Shown here: piece after piece, positions 1-8,882 of the stretch
Numbering within the stretch: position 1 is the first letter of the stretch
How the letters are laid out: every line of letters begins with the position of its first letter
Assembly: GCA_002282385.1 (NCBI GenBank)
Contig: NCJG01000001.1
Coordinates: 124,001-188,000 of the forward strand
DNA: 64,000 bases
DNA from: Sphingomonadales bacterium 39-57-19
Lineage (GTDB): Bacteria > Pseudomonadota > Alphaproteobacteria > Sphingomonadales > Sphingomonadaceae
Reading direction: 5' to 3'
The notes under the pieces: generated by a model
The model's database searches: none
Seen by the model: only the letters and a program-made list of their open reading frames with translations
Told to the model about the DNA's origin: nothing
Program-made: the position numbers and the translations under genes

Positions 1-804
1 CGCACCGACCTGAAAGCCTGCAAATTTGGCATCTGGTATCCGCGATTCAAACCATGCACGTGCGGGGCCATCTCCTATCACCAAAACCTGATGCGGGACG
101 TTACGTCGCTTGAGTTGGTCAATGGTGTCGGAAAAGACATCAAGACCCTTTTCCATAACCAGACGGCCCAGAAATCCGATGACAGGTATATCGTCCGACA
201 TGCCAAGCCCGCGTCGCCACTCCATATCGCGGCGACCCGGATTAAAAATTTCCCTGTCGACACCACGCGACCAGATGTCGATGTCGTAGTTCATCCGCTG
301 TTCGCGCAAGACCTGAGCGAAGCTTTCGGACGGTGCAACCAAGGCGTCGCATTTGCGATACAGGCGACGGATCCATGCTTCCACGACCGGTTCGATGAAG
401 GACAGGTTATAGTAACGGAAATAGGTTTCGAAACGGGTGTGCACCGAACACAGAACGGGAAGATTCTGCTTTTTTGCCCATTTGACGGCCTTGCGCGAAA
501 CCCGGTCAGGGCTTGCGATGTGAACTATATTTGGATTGAACGCCTCAAGATCACGTCGAACGCTTCGCGATAACGACAATGGTATGCGATATTCGGGGCG
601 AAAGGGAATGGCCATTGAAGGCACCGACACCAGATCGCCCGTTGCTTCAAACGCGGGATTTTCTACGGTAGGCGAATAAACACGCACCGACGCGCCTTGG
701 CTTAAAAGATATCCCACCAGCCGGTTGAGCGCCTGATTGGCGCCGTCACGTACATAGTTATAATTGCCGCTGAAAAGCGCAATGCGAAGGTCGCTGGTGT
801 GCAT
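1..804 (-). CDS. Glycosyltransferase family 4 (group 1), 3' end outside window
   Basis: An open frame of 268 codons runs from an ATG at 804 off the left edge, so the C-terminus is missing. The N-terminal GT-B half starts with a strand followed by the acceptor-side signature GNYNYVRDGANQAL (residues 13-26). The segment FLGRLVMEKGLDVF near residue 214 and VIGDGPAR near residue 245 mark the start of the nucleotide-sugar-binding domain. This pattern is known from retaining GT4 enzymes such as GDP-mannose-dependent alpha-mannosyltransferases of the MgtA/PimB type, which glycosylate lipids or polysaccharides at the inner face of the membrane. The sugar and the acceptor cannot be told from sequence. 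No strong ribosome-binding site precedes the ATG, and the gene diverges from the MOSC gene. Confidence 0.85.
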   Translation of the reverse strand, partial: MHTSDLRIALFSGNYNYVRDGANQALNRLVGYLLSQGASVRVYSPTVENPAFEATGDLVSVPSMAIPFRPEYRIPLSLSRSVRRDLEAFNPNIVHIASPDRVSRKAVKWAKKQNLPVLCSVHTRFETYFRYYNLSFIEPVVEAWIRRLYRKCDALVAPSESFAQVLREQRMNYDIDIWSRGVDREIFNPGRRDMEWRRGLGMSDDIPVIGFLGRLVMEKGLDVFSDTIDQLKRRNVPHQVLVIGDGPARAWFESRIPDAKFAGFQVGA

Positions 805-875
805 TTCTGCGCTTTTATCTGCGGTAAAGCAAAATGCCAATGGGAATGCTGCATTTGGTGGGATATGTCGTTGCG

Positions 876-1550
876 ATGATCTTGACCCAAGTCGATACGC
901 TGCTGATTGGCGGCCCCAAGCCCTTCCGCGTTGACGGCACGATGAGCGCCATGGCCCGTGCGCCTGTGGACCGGCCCGTGATGCTAGGCAAACTGGGGTT
1001 TGAAGGCGATCAGGTGGCCGATCCAACCGTGCATGGCGGCGTTGATAAAGCGGTGCATTTTTATCCTGCTGAACATTATCCCAAATGGATTGCCCATTTT
1101 GCAGCGGAAGGATTTACGAATCCGAAACTCGATTACGCCGGCGCCTTTGGCGAAAATATTAGTGCATCGGGGCTTGCCGAGGACAAATTGCGCATCGGTG
1201 ACAGGCTTCGGATCGGAAAGGCCTTGGTTGAGGTTGCACAGGGGCGTCAGCCATGTTGGAAGCTGGACCATCATTTCGGCGTCCATGGCCTGTCCGGGAT
1301 GGTCATCAGCTCAGGCCGCTGTGGCGGCTATTTTCGCGTTATGGAGGAAGGCGAAGTCGCACCGGGTGACCGCATAGAGCAGGTTGAGCAGGCGGGACAT
1401 GATTGGACCGTCGCCCGCACATTCAAGCTGCTGATCGGCGGCGGGCACAAGAAAGCCGACGCCCCCGCAGAATTGCAGGCGCTTACGCAGCTTGAAACAT
1501 TGGCCGAATCCTGGCGCATACGCGCCGCCAAACTCGCCGCGCAGCTTTAA
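876..1550 (+). CDS. MOSC domain-containing protein, YiiM-like
   Basis: MOSC domains are beta-strand-rich modules thought to carry sulfur on a conserved cysteine; YiiM-type members reduce N-hydroxylated compounds using molybdenum cofactor. Seen here are the family hallmarks [15 protein letters not shown], the following [20 protein letters not shown], and the cysteine in [13 protein letters not shown]. The frame is open back to 834, but a start at 876 gives a protein of 224 residues beginning [12 protein letters not shown], close to the usual family N-terminus; neither start has a convincing ribosome-binding site. The gene converges on corC, the two stops lying only a few bases apart. Confidence 0.85.
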   Translation: MILTQVDTLLIGGPKPFRVDGTMSAMARAPVDRPVMLGKLGFEGDQVADPTVHGGVDKAVHFYPAEHYPKWIAHFAAEGFTNPKLDYAGAFGENISASGLAEDKLRIGDRLRIGKALVEVAQGRQPCWKLDHHFGVHGLSGMVISSGRCGGYFRVMEEGEVAPGDRIEQVEQAGHDWTVARTFKLLIGGGHKKADAPAELQALTQLETLAESWRIRAAKLAAQL

Positions 1551-1557
1551 CGGCAGT

Positions 1558-2496
1558 TTATTCGTCTGTTTCGTCCGTGTCGGGCGATGGCGCGAACAAC
1601 CGGATGCGCGTGACCCGTTTTTCGTCCGCTTCCAATATTTCGAGTTTCCACCCGCTCGCTTCGTGCGTCAGCATTTGGCCGACATCGGGAACTTGCCCGG
1701 CAATAACAAAAGCGAGTCCACCCAGCGTGTCGACATCTTCTTCAACTTCGGAAAGCTTGCGGTCAATGGCTTCAGCGAGATCGTCGAGCTCAGCGCGCGC
1801 ATCGGCTTCCCACATGACGGGGCTTAACTGCGTGAACATCGCTTCGGGTTCTTCGTCATGCTCATCTTCGATTTCACCGACGATTTCTTCAACCAGGTCT
1901 TCAATCGTCACCAGGCCTTCGGTGCCGGAATATTCGTCGAGAACGATCGCCAAATGCGTGCGCGTCCGACGCATTTCGTCGAGCAAAGCCAATACGCTCA
2001 TATTCTGCGGAACGAAGCGGGGCTGACGGATGAAGGCTTCCAAGCTTTCGGGAGGCTGCTCGCCCGATGCAAGAACGGCGAACACATCCTTGATATGGAT
2101 CATGCCGATGATGCTATCCAACGTGTCGCGATAGACGGGCAAGCGGCTGTGCCCATGTTCGGCAAAGGCCGCGATGCAATCAGCAAAGCCAGCGCTTTCT
2201 TCAATGGCGACAATATCGCTGCGCGGCACCATCACGTCGTCAACGCGATGCTCGCTAAAATGCAAAAGGTTGCGCAGCATGGTGCGCTCAACCGCGGTTA
2301 GGTCGCCGCCATTGTCCGATTGGTCGGCATCGTCGCTGTCTTCTTCGTGTTCAGCAATTGCTTCTTCAAGCTGCTCACGCAACGTCGGTTCGTGATCGCG
2401 GCCAAAAAACATCGTTTTCAGCCGCTGCCATATTCGTCCGTCGTTATCGTCGTCGGTTGCGGTTCTTGAACCGCTAAAACTGTCACCCTCGGGCAT
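1558..2496 (-). CDS. corC: CorC/HlyC family protein with paired CBS domains
   Basis: The protein has 312 residues and no membrane span. An acidic N-terminal stretch (about residues 35-65) is followed by [14 protein letters not shown], the start of a CBS pair (about 80-210) with SRLPVYRD and [10 protein letters not shown], then the linker [23 protein letters not shown] and a C-terminal CorC_HlyC domain (about 225-300). The family, formerly called hemolysin C or TlyC, is linked to magnesium and cobalt efflux. It is the last gene of the block miaB-phoH-ybeY-corC. In many relatives lnt follows; here the next gene is an unrelated convergent MOSC gene. Confidence 0.9.
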   Translation of the reverse strand: MPEGDSFSGSRTATDDDNDGRIWQRLKTMFFGRDHEPTLREQLEEAIAEHEEDSDDADQSDNGGDLTAVERTMLRNLLHFSEHRVDDVMVPRSDIVAIEESAGFADCIAAFAEHGHSRLPVYRDTLDSIIGMIHIKDVFAVLASGEQPPESLEAFIRQPRFVPQNMSVLALLDEMRRTRTHLAIVLDEYSGTEGLVTIEDLVEEIVGEIEDEHDEEPEAMFTQLSPVMWEADARAELDDLAEAIDRKLSEVEEDVDTLGGLAFVIAGQVPDVGQMLTHEASGWKLEILEADEKRVTRIRLFAPSPDTDETDE

Positions 2497-2528
2497 AATG
2501 GAAGCGTATTGGCCTCTTTTTAATGGAA

Positions 2529-3035
2529 TTAGGCATCATATGGATTGTGAAGCCCCATAGATGCAAGCGCTTTTACCTCTAGCGCCTCCATGGCTTCAGC
2601 CTCTTCGTCGTCAACATGGTCATGACCAAGCAAATGCAACATGCCGTGGATCACCAAATGTGTTGCATGGTCCGCCACGGAAATTTGCTTTTCCTCCGCT
2701 TCTGCAGCGCAGGTTTCATACGCCAAGATGATGTCACCCAGCATGATTTCCGGCGCGTTATAGGTCCCATCGAGCAAGGCGTCGATTTCATCATCGTCGA
2801 GCATGGGAAAGGACAGCACGTTGGTTGGCTTGTCCTTTTCGCGCCATTCACGGTTGAGTGCGTGCACTTCAGCATCGTCGGACAACTTCACGCTCACGCT
2901 CATGGGCACAATGGGGTCCGCCAGTTCAGGTATCGCGGCAAAACGGACAGCCGCATCGACGGCCTTTTCAACTTCACTTTGCCCGAAATTGCAGCTGCCC
3001 CATGGCAAGCCGATGTCTAATTCGACGTCAATCAC
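2529..3035 (-). CDS. ybeY: YbeY endoribonuclease, rRNA maturation factor
   Basis: YbeY is a single-domain zinc-dependent endoribonuclease needed for 16S rRNA 3'-end processing and ribosome quality control. The zinc site H-G-M-L-H-L-L-G-H-D-H supplies His130, His134 and His140, and the substrate-side signature NREWREKDKPTNVLSFP lies at residues 61-77. I place the start at the GTG at 3033-3035, which overlaps the phoH stop and gives 168 residues, the normal family length. The frame stays open upstream to 3152, but that would add 39 residues lying inside phoH with no family counterpart. Translational coupling to phoH is likely. Confidence 0.93.
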   Translation of the reverse strand: MIDVELDIGLPWGSCNFGQSEVEKAVDAAVRFAAIPELADPIVPMSVSVKLSDDAEVHALNREWREKDKPTNVLSFPMLDDDEIDALLDGTYNAPEIMLGDIILAYETCAAEAEEKQISVADHATHLVIHGMLHLLGHDHVDDEEAEAMEALEVKALASMGLHNPYDA

Positions 3036-4023
3036 GCCCGCCCTCATAGGCATCGACGATCCGTCCGACCAAGGGATGGCGGACGACGTCGCTGCTATTG
3101 AAGCGGATGGTTTGAATGCCGTCCACACCTTCGAGGCGCTGAACAGCGTCATTCAGGCCCGACATCCGTTCGCCGCCGGGGATATCGACCTGATGCGGGT
3201 CTCCGCAAATGACCATGCGGCTGTTCATGCCAAAACGGGTCAGAAACATCTTCATCTGCGCGGCAGTTGTGTTCTGCGCTTCATCGAGAATGATAAAGGC
3301 GTCAGCGAGGGTGCGGCCGCGCATGAAGGCGATAGGGGCGATTTCGATTTCGCCCGAAGCGATGCGGCGTTCGACCTGTTCGGCTGGCAAGCAGTCGTAC
3401 AGCGCATCGTAAATAGGCCGCAGATAGGGGTCGACCTTTTCCTTCATGTCGCCCGGTAAGAATCCAAGCCGTTCGCCCGCTTCGACCGCTGGACGCGAGA
3501 GGATGAGGCGTTGCACGGCGCCGGTAATCAGCATCGCCACAGCCTGCGCCACCGCCAGATAGGTTTTTCCGGTTCCTGCGGGTCCAAGTGCGAAGATAAT
3601 CTCGTCGCGCGCCAATGCCTCCATATAGGGGATTTGCGTGGCGGAACGCGGCACCAACGTTTTTTTGCGCGTGCGGATCATGATGCCGGGGGCGGCATTG
3701 TCTTCCTTGCGCAATATGCCTTCAAGCGTGGGTTCGGCGGTCATTGCGATAATCGACTGCACGGCTTCGGAATCCATTTCTTGTCCGCGTGAAATGCGCG
3801 AATAAATATCGTTGAGAACATCGCGTGTCCGGCCAATGGCGCCAGCTTCACCTTCAATTTGGACGCGATTGCCGCGGGCCGAGATATAAACGCCAAGCCT
3901 GTTTTCAATTGTCACCAGATTGCGATCAAATTCGCCAAACACCGCATTGATAAGATGTGGCTTGTCGAAGCTCATTTCCAGCCGGGACAGGTCACCGGCT
4001 TGCGCTTGGGCTTTTTTGGCCAT
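3028..4023 (-). CDS. phoH: PhoH-like ATPase (YbeZ)
   Basis: This cytoplasmic P-loop ATPase of 331 residues carries Walker A GPAGTGKT at 147-154 and Walker B ending in DEAQ at 247-250, followed by the PhoH-type GDPHQVDIP. The N-terminal part (about 25-80) resembles a KH-like RNA-binding module. The family works with YbeY in rRNA metabolism, and the shared operon supports that here. The start ATG immediately follows the miaB stop, and its own stop overlaps the ybeY GTG start, so miaB-phoH-ybeY is a tightly coupled unit. Confidence 0.94.
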   Translation of the reverse strand: MAKKAQAQAGDLSRLEMSFDKPHLINAVFGEFDRNLVTIENRLGVYISARGNRVQIEGEAGAIGRTRDVLNDIYSRISRGQEMDSEAVQSIIAMTAEPTLEGILRKEDNAAPGIMIRTRKKTLVPRSATQIPYMEALARDEIIFALGPAGTGKTYLAVAQAVAMLITGAVQRLILSRPAVEAGERLGFLPGDMKEKVDPYLRPIYDALYDCLPAEQVERRIASGEIEIAPIAFMRGRTLADAFIILDEAQNTTAAQMKMFLTRFGMNSRMVICGDPHQVDIPGGERMSGLNDAVQRLEGVDGIQTIRFNSSDVVRHPLVGRIVDAYEGGRD

Positions 4024-5358
4024 TCAGGCGGCTGCTCTCATCGTTGGTTCACCTTTTAAGCTAAGGGGGCCAGAATCGGTAATCTGAACGCTAACAATAT
4101 TGCCGATAGAAAGGTCCGGCGCAAGGACATGAACCGATTGCAGCCAAGGCGATTTGCCAATCAATTGGCCATCAAATTTGCCCGGCCGTTCAAGAAGAAC
4201 ATCGCAGGTTTTTCCAACGGTATTTCGGTTGAACGCGGTTTGATCGGCAACGATTTGCGCCTGTAACCGCTGGAGCCGTTCGTCCATGATTTCCATAGCG
4301 ATCTGATCGTCCATATCGGCGGCGGGCGTGCCGGGACGCGGGCTATATTTGAACGAATATGCCTGCGCATGGCCGACTTCACGTACAAGGCGCAGGGTGT
4401 CTTCGAAATCTTCTTCGGTCTCGCCGGGAAAGCCGACGATGAAATCACCCGAAAAGGCGATGTCAGGCCGAACGGTGCGCACGCGGTCCAAAATGCGCAG
4501 ATAGCTGTCGCGGCTGTGGCTGCGGTTCATCGCCTTTAAAATGCGGTCAGAGCCGGACTGCACGGGTAGGTGGAGGAACGGCATCAGCTTTTCGACATCG
4601 CCATGCGCGGCAATCAGCCCCTCGGTCATGTCGTTAGGATGGCTCGTCATATAGCGGATGCGACGCAGGCCGGGAATTTTGTCGAGCGCGCGGATGAGGC
4701 CATCGAGACCCTGCAACTGACCCTTGTCGTCCTCGCCATCCCAAGCGTTAACGTTTTGCCCCAATAACGTGATTTCTGCGGCACCCGCGTCAACGATGGC
4801 TTTTGCCTCGTCAATCAACTCGTTCCAGCCGCGCGAAATCTCCGCACCGCGCGTGTAAGGCACAACGCAATAGGTGCAGAATTTGTCGCAGCCTTCCTGA
4901 ACCGTCAGAAACGCAGAGGGCGCTTGCTTGCGGCGTGCGGGCAATTTGCCGAACTTATCGAGACCGGGCAGGTCAAGGTCGACCACGCGTTCACCGCGTC
5001 CGACCGCTGCAACCATCTCTGGCAGATTATGATAGGCTTGCGGGCCGACAACGATGTCGACTTCAGGCGCTCTGCGGCTAATCTCGCCGCCTTCGGCCTG
5101 CGCAACGCATCCGGCCACGGCAATGACGGGGCTGCTGCCGTCCTTGCGACGCAGACGGCCGATTTCGGAATAGACCTTCTCTGCGGCCTTTTCGCGAATG
5201 TGACAGGTGTTAAGCACGACGAGATCGGCATTTGCCTTTTCATCGGCGGGCGTCATGCCTTGGCTTTCGAACATTTCGGCCATGCGTTCGCCATCATAGA
5301 CGTTCATTTGGCAGCCGTAATTTTTGATCGAATAGGTTTTGGGAGAATCCGTGCTCAT
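4024..5358 (-). CDS. miaB: MiaB, tRNA-2-methylthio-N6-dimethylallyladenosine synthase
   Basis: MiaB is a radical-SAM methylthiotransferase that adds a methylthio group to i6A37 of tRNAs reading UNN codons. The 444-residue protein has the N-terminal domain that binds the auxiliary cluster through Cys16, Cys52 and Cys84, the radical-SAM motif C-D-K-F-C-T-Y-C (Cys157, Cys161, Cys164), the [16 protein letters not shown] segment, and a C-terminal TRAM domain. Its substrate is made by MiaA, encoded at 60.3 kb in the same window. It lies nine bases after plsC on the same strand. Confidence 0.96.
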   Translation of the reverse strand: MSTDSPKTYSIKNYGCQMNVYDGERMAEMFESQGMTPADEKANADLVVLNTCHIREKAAEKVYSEIGRLRRKDGSSPVIAVAGCVAQAEGGEISRRAPEVDIVVGPQAYHNLPEMVAAVGRGERVVDLDLPGLDKFGKLPARRKQAPSAFLTVQEGCDKFCTYCVVPYTRGAEISRGWNELIDEAKAIVDAGAAEITLLGQNVNAWDGEDDKGQLQGLDGLIRALDKIPGLRRIRYMTSHPNDMTEGLIAAHGDVEKLMPFLHLPVQSGSDRILKAMNRSHSRDSYLRILDRVRTVRPDIAFSGDFIVGFPGETEEDFEDTLRLVREVGHAQAYSFKYSPRPGTPAADMDDQIAMEIMDERLQRLQAQIVADQTAFNRNTVGKTCDVLLERPGKFDGQLIGKSPWLQSVHVLAPDLSIGNIVSVQITDSGPLSLKGEPTMRAAA

Positions 5359-5367
5359 AGCGCGCGT

Positions 5368-6168
5368 CTATACATAGCGCAGTGTGCCGCCGCCACCCTC
5401 CATCGCTGCACCTATGCGCGCGCGCACTTCAGCGGAAATCGCCTTGCGATCGGGGTAATGCAGCGGATCGAACGGCTCCAGAAAATGCAGGGTCGCCGTA
5501 ATTGGTTTCAGATAAGACAAAAGCCGCCAGAAATTCTCGGTCACTTTCTCATCGCCGACCCACGCCACACGCGGGGTATGGTGCCCGTAGCTTAAAAATA
5601 CCGGCTGAACGAGCATGCCCGATGGTGGCGGAACGAGTGCGGCAAATAACGATGGTTTGAACGGCAAAAGGCCCGAACCGTCATGGGTCGTGCCTTCCGG
5701 GAATATCGTGACCGGTTGATCGCCCGTCATGGCCGCGCGCAGATCTTCCACCTGATTTCCGACACTTGCGCGGTTTTCGCGGCTGACAAAGATGGTGTTG
5801 TTGATTTTGCAAAGCCAGCCAATCAATGGCCAGCCCTCAATCCCGTCATTGGCGACAAAGGTGCAACCCGTAACGCCCGACATCACGGGAATGTCGATCC
5901 AGCTATGATGGTTGGCCGCATAAAACACATTCGCGCGCACCCGCTGTCCCGTCGTCGCGGTTGCAATACCGCTGGTCCAGCTGATCGACAGCAGGAACAG
6001 GCGCGGCCACGGCGATGGCCGATTAAGAAGGCGCCATAGATTGTGGAGGAGCAGACTCGTTACCAAGCTGGCGGCCATCAGCAGCAGCCGGGCGGCAAAC
6101 AAACATTGGCCAGCTAAAAATGCAGCGGGGTTGCGGCGTTTAATCCTTGCGGTCGATGGCGACGCCAT
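5368..6168 (-). CDS. plsC: 1-acyl-sn-glycerol-3-phosphate acyltransferase (PlsC-type)
   Basis: This enzyme acylates lysophosphatidic acid to phosphatidic acid at the inner membrane. A hydrophobic segment (residues about 24-43) precedes the catalytic HX4D block HHSWID (87-92), and the acceptor-binding FPEGTT lies at 156-161. I use the ATG at 6166-6168, which overlaps the 3' end of fur by 29 bases and gives 266 residues. The frame is open much further upstream, but that extension runs through fur in another frame and has no family features. The gene sits between fur and miaB, as in many alphaproteobacteria. Confidence 0.88.
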   Translation of the reverse strand: MASPSTARIKRRNPAAFLAGQCLFAARLLLMAASLVTSLLLHNLWRLLNRPSPWPRLFLLSISWTSGIATATTGQRVRANVFYAANHHSWIDIPVMSGVTGCTFVANDGIEGWPLIGWLCKINNTIFVSRENRASVGNQVEDLRAAMTGDQPVTIFPEGTTHDGSGLLPFKPSLFAALVPPPSGMLVQPVFLSYGHHTPRVAWVGDEKVTENFWRLLSYLKPITATLHFLEPFDPLHYPDRKAISAEVRARIGAAMEGGGGTLRYV

Positions 6169-6574
6169 AGAGTTCCATGCGATGGTCAACGAGACGGTAG
6201 CCGAGGCGTTCTGCAATGATTTTCTGCAGTGCTTCCAGCTCGGGGTCGACGAATTCAACGACTTTGCCGGTTTCGACGTCGATGAGGTGATCATGATGTG
6301 CTTCCGGCGACGCTTCATAGCGTGCGCGCCCGTCACCAAAGTCATGCCGGTCCAATATGCCGGCTTCTTCGAACAAGCGGACGGTCCGATATACAGTGGC
6401 GATTGAAATCTTGGGATCGATAGCTGACGAACGGCGATAGAGTTCTTCGACATCAGGATGATCAGTCGCATCCGAAATGACGCGCGCGATGACGCGGCGC
6501 TGGTCGGTAATACGCAGGCCACGTTCGTTACATAGCGCTTCAATGTCGATTTTGATGTCCATCGCGATGCACAT
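6140..6574 (-). CDS. fur: Fur family transcriptional repressor
   Basis: A winged-helix N-terminal domain with RITDQRRVIARVI (about 21-33) and SIATVYRTVRLFEEAGI, followed by the dimerisation domain, marks a metal-sensing Fur family regulator of 144 residues. His93, His94 and His96 in HHDHLID are visible metal ligands. There is no C-terminal CxxC pair, as is common in alphaproteobacterial Fur/Mur proteins, so manganese or iron sensing cannot be told apart from sequence alone. Two starts, at 6574 and 6562, are possible; neither has a clear ribosome-binding site. It is followed by plsC with overlap. Confidence 0.9.
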   Translation of the reverse strand: MCIAMDIKIDIEALCNERGLRITDQRRVIARVISDATDHPDVEELYRRSSAIDPKISIATVYRTVRLFEEAGILDRHDFGDGRARYEASPEAHHDHLIDVETGKVVEFVDPELEALQKIIAERLGYRLVDHRMELYGVAIDRKD

Positions 6575-6601
6575 TTAGTGCCGCGCCACGATTCGTCAAA
6601 G

Positions 6602-6628
6602 AAAAAGGCCGGAGAATGCCCCGGCCTT
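6602..6628 (-). terminator. Rho-independent terminator after mucR
   Basis: Read on the minus strand, an 8-bp stem (arms 6605-6612 and 6621-6628, core GGCCGG/CCGGCC) with an 8-base loop is followed directly by five T residues (6602-6606 on the complement). It lies between the mucR stop and fur, so it should end the mucR transcript and separate mucR from fur. Confidence 0.8.
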
Positions 6629-6653
6629 ATTTTCCAGTGAAGCTTTGCGCGCT

Positions 6654-7088
6654 TTACTTGATTTTTTTCTTCCGACCCGAACCCGGTGCACGACCAAGGC
6701 CGATAGCCTTTGCGAGTTCACGACGTTGTTCTGCATAAGCAGGTGCAACCATCGGATAATCGGCGGGCAGACCCCATTTTGCGCGATAGTCATCAGGCGT
6801 CATGCCATAATGTGTCATCAGGTGGCGCTTTAGCATTTTCAGCTTCTTACCGTCGTCCAAGCAGACGATGTAATCGCGTTTCACCGAATTGCGGACTGGA
6901 ACAGCAGGCTCCAAAACTGTCTCGGGCGCAGCAGCCGTTCCGGAAAGACCGGCGAGTGCAGCGTGCACATTTCCGATTAAAGTTGATACGTCCGATACCG
7001 CGACACTGTTGTTGCTGACATGGGCAGCGACAATATCGGCGGTCAGAGTAATTAACAATTCGGTGACATCGTTACTTTCTTGTGACAT
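6654..7088 (-). CDS. MucR/Ros family transcriptional regulator
   Basis: The C-terminal half is a MucR/Ros prokaryotic zinc-finger domain: YIVCLDDGKKLKMLKRHLMTH continuing into YRAKWGLPADYP, then a basic GSGRKKKIK tail. These proteins are H-NS-like gene silencers and regulators of exopolysaccharide and cell-cycle genes in alphaproteobacteria. With the start at 7088 (MSQES) it has 144 residues; the frame opens at 7109, but the extra residues MGPGVQK are unlike the family. The finger is C76-x2-D79-x9-H89-x3-H93, that is, an aspartate stands at the second cysteine position. A terminator follows the gene, so it is probably monocistronic. Confidence 0.92.
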   Translation of the reverse strand: MSQESNDVTELLITLTADIVAAHVSNNSVAVSDVSTLIGNVHAALAGLSGTAAAPETVLEPAVPVRNSVKRDYIVCLDDGKKLKMLKRHLMTHYGMTPDDYRAKWGLPADYPMVAPAYAEQRRELAKAIGLGRAPGSGRKKKIK

Positions 7089-7186
7089 TTTTTGAACCCC
7101 TGGACCCATTTTTTATATTTTGTGACTTTTCCGATGCATATAGGCTTGAAATTACGTCGTCAAGAAAAGCCGCTAGCTTTCAAATA

Positions 7187-7642
7187 TTAAAGATCAATGA
7201 ACATCGTAATCGCATCTGGACTTATTCCTTCCGCGCTTTTGTAATAATTTTTGCGCCGTCCGATGGGGGCAAAACCAGCCTTCAAGTAGAAATAATGTGC
7301 AGGGTTCCCGTCGCGAACTTCAAGAAATAATTTCTCACGGCCCGCGGCTTTGCCTCTATTTATCACGTCGCTGAGAAGATTTTGGCCAATCTGTTGGCGC
7401 TGGTAACTTCGTGCAACGCCAATCATCAGCAATTCTTCATGCTCAAAAACCCAGCGCGTAATGGCGAAACCGCATATGTCGTCACCGTCTTTGGCAAGTA
7501 ACAGTTGGCAGTCCGGCAGTACTAAAGTGGACAGGCATTGCGCCGCGGTCCACGCTTCACCAAATCGGGGGTCGAACGCGTCGGTCATGATAGGCATGAT
7601 CGACGCAACGTCTATCGCACCGCCTTCAACGACGTGGATCAT
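7187..7642 (-). CDS. rimI: GNAT acetyltransferase, RimI-like
   Basis: RimI acetylates the N-terminal alanine of ribosomal protein S18; many alphaproteobacteria encode it beside tsaB. The protein of 151 residues has a GNAT fold with the acetyl-CoA loop VARSYQRQQIGQNLL, FLEVRDGNPAHYFYLKAGF and the closing GRRKNYY. The ATG at 7640-7642 overlaps the tsaB stop in an ATGA arrangement, so translation is likely coupled; the longer open frame up to 7729 lies within tsaB. Substrate assignment rests on gene context more than on diagnostic residues. Confidence 0.87.
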   Translation of the reverse strand: MIHVVEGGAIDVASIMPIMTDAFDPRFGEAWTAAQCLSTLVLPDCQLLLAKDGDDICGFAITRWVFEHEELLMIGVARSYQRQQIGQNLLSDVINRGKAAGREKLFLEVRDGNPAHYFYLKAGFAPIGRRKNYYKSAEGISPDAITMFIDL

Positions 7643-8247
7643 GCCCGGACTGCGGCCGGTTTTGCGTCTGGCGCCCTTCCATACACAGGAACGGGCGGAA
7701 GGGCGTGGTCGTCCGGTAAATGTGCCCATGCGCGCGCGTCGGGCAGAATGTCGGTCCAGATACGATCCGCGCGTTGCGGGTCAATGTCGCCGGCAACATG
7801 GTCAGCGACGGCAGTAGTCGCCAATAGGTCCGGCAGAACCGACCGCGCTGGCGCTATCGAATGCCCGGCGTCATTAAATGCTTCGAAGAAATACTCACCA
7901 TGGCCGCCTGTCATGATAACATCGACAGCTGCTCGTGATCCGCTTTGTGCGCGCGCCATCGCGGCGACCAAGGATAGGCAGCCATAGCCGTGCACTTTTA
8001 TGTGCCATGCCAATCCCAATGCTTTGGCGGCGGCGACGCCCACACGGATGCCGGTGAAGCTCCCGGGGCCAACATCCACCATGATCTGCTCGGCTTTGCC
8101 GTTATCCGGCAGCGCGGCGATGAGCGGGAGCAAGCGTTCCGCATGTCCACGGCCAATCACCTCATGTTGGGCGGCCAGCAACTGCTTGCCATCGAACAAC
8201 GCAACTGAGCACGCCCGTGTGGCGGTATCGATGACCAATGTACGCAT
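7639..8247 (-). CDS. tsaB: TsaB, tRNA t6A37 biosynthesis scaffold protein
   Basis: TsaB pairs with TsaD in transferring threonylcarbamoyl to A37 of ANN-decoding tRNAs. The protein of 202 residues starts with the ASKHA strand MRTLVIDTATRACSVALFDG and contains VDVGPGSFTGIRVGVAAAKAL, the family signature. It retains the N-terminal ASKHA lobe but is too short for a full catalytic site, as is usual for TsaB. It overlaps rimI by four bases. The next gene upstream, a nitroreductase, ends 21 bases before the tsaB start. Confidence 0.94.
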   Translation of the reverse strand: MRTLVIDTATRACSVALFDGKQLLAAQHEVIGRGHAERLLPLIAALPDNGKAEQIMVDVGPGSFTGIRVGVAAAKALGLAWHIKVHGYGCLSLVAAMARAQSGSRAAVDVIMTGGHGEYFFEAFNDAGHSIAPARSVLPDLLATTAVADHVAGDIDPQRADRIWTDILPDARAWAHLPDDHALPPVPVYGRAPDAKPAAVRA

Positions 8248-8268
8248 GATTTCTTGCCGCCGTTTAGG

Positions 8269-8859
8269 TTAGGCGACCTGATTGAAGCGGGCAAATTCGG
8301 GGCGCGGGCTGCGTGCAAAAATGCTCGCTGTGTTGCCATAGCCAAGCGTACAGATGAAATTGGACTGCACGTTGGTTCCGGCAAAGAATGCCTTGTCGAC
8401 AGCGGCATTGTCAAAGCCCGACATTGGACCCGTATCCAACCCCAATGCACGCGCGGCCAGCATCAGATAGGCACCTTGCAAGCTGCTGTTCCGAAACGCC
8501 GTCTTTTCAATGGCCACGTCGTTTCCGGCAAACCAGCTGCGGGCATCGGCATGGGGAAACAATTCGGGAAGCTGTTCGTAAAATTCGAGGTCCATTCCGA
8601 TAATCGCCGTGACAGGCGCTTGCAGAATTTTGTCGCCATTCGACGGCATCGTGCATGCCGCCAGCTTTTGTTTCGCTTCGGTGGATGTGCACCAGATGAT
8701 GCGCGCGGGAAGACAGTTCGCAGATGTCGGGCCAAATTTCATCAGGTCCCAAATGCCCTCAAGCTGCGCCTGCGACACGGGCGTATCGAGATAGCCATTG
8801 TAGCTGCGGGCTTCGCGGAACAGCTGATCAAGCGCGGTGTCGTTTAATGCTTCGGACAT
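8269..8859 (-). CDS. Nitroreductase-fold FMN protein, RutE/YdfG-like malonic semialdehyde reductase family
   Basis: The protein of 196 residues belongs to the RutE group of the nitroreductase superfamily. Visible marks are LMKFGPTSANCLPARIIW (FMN-phosphate region, about 40-57), the long helical middle with LMLAARALGLDTGPMSGFD, and the C-terminal ICTLGYGN. RutE reduces malonic semialdehyde to 3-hydroxypropionate in uracil breakdown, but no other rut genes are in the window, so a different enal or semialdehyde substrate is possible. It lies between nfu and tsaB on the same strand. Confidence 0.85.
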   Translation of the reverse strand: MSEALNDTALDQLFREARSYNGYLDTPVSQAQLEGIWDLMKFGPTSANCLPARIIWCTSTEAKQKLAACTMPSNGDKILQAPVTAIIGMDLEFYEQLPELFPHADARSWFAGNDVAIEKTAFRNSSLQGAYLMLAARALGLDTGPMSGFDNAAVDKAFFAGTNVQSNFICTLGYGNTASIFARSPRPEFARFNQVA

Positions 8860-8882
8860 AAGATTTCTTTCAGGTGAAAAGT

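Noticed and set aside
834..875. N-terminal extension of the MOSC protein
   Set aside because: The frame is open but the extra 14 residues are not typical of the family and no ribosome-binding site supports the upstream ATG.
6169..6543. Long N-terminal extension of the plsC frame
   Set aside because: It overlaps fur on the same strand in another frame and contains no acyltransferase feature.
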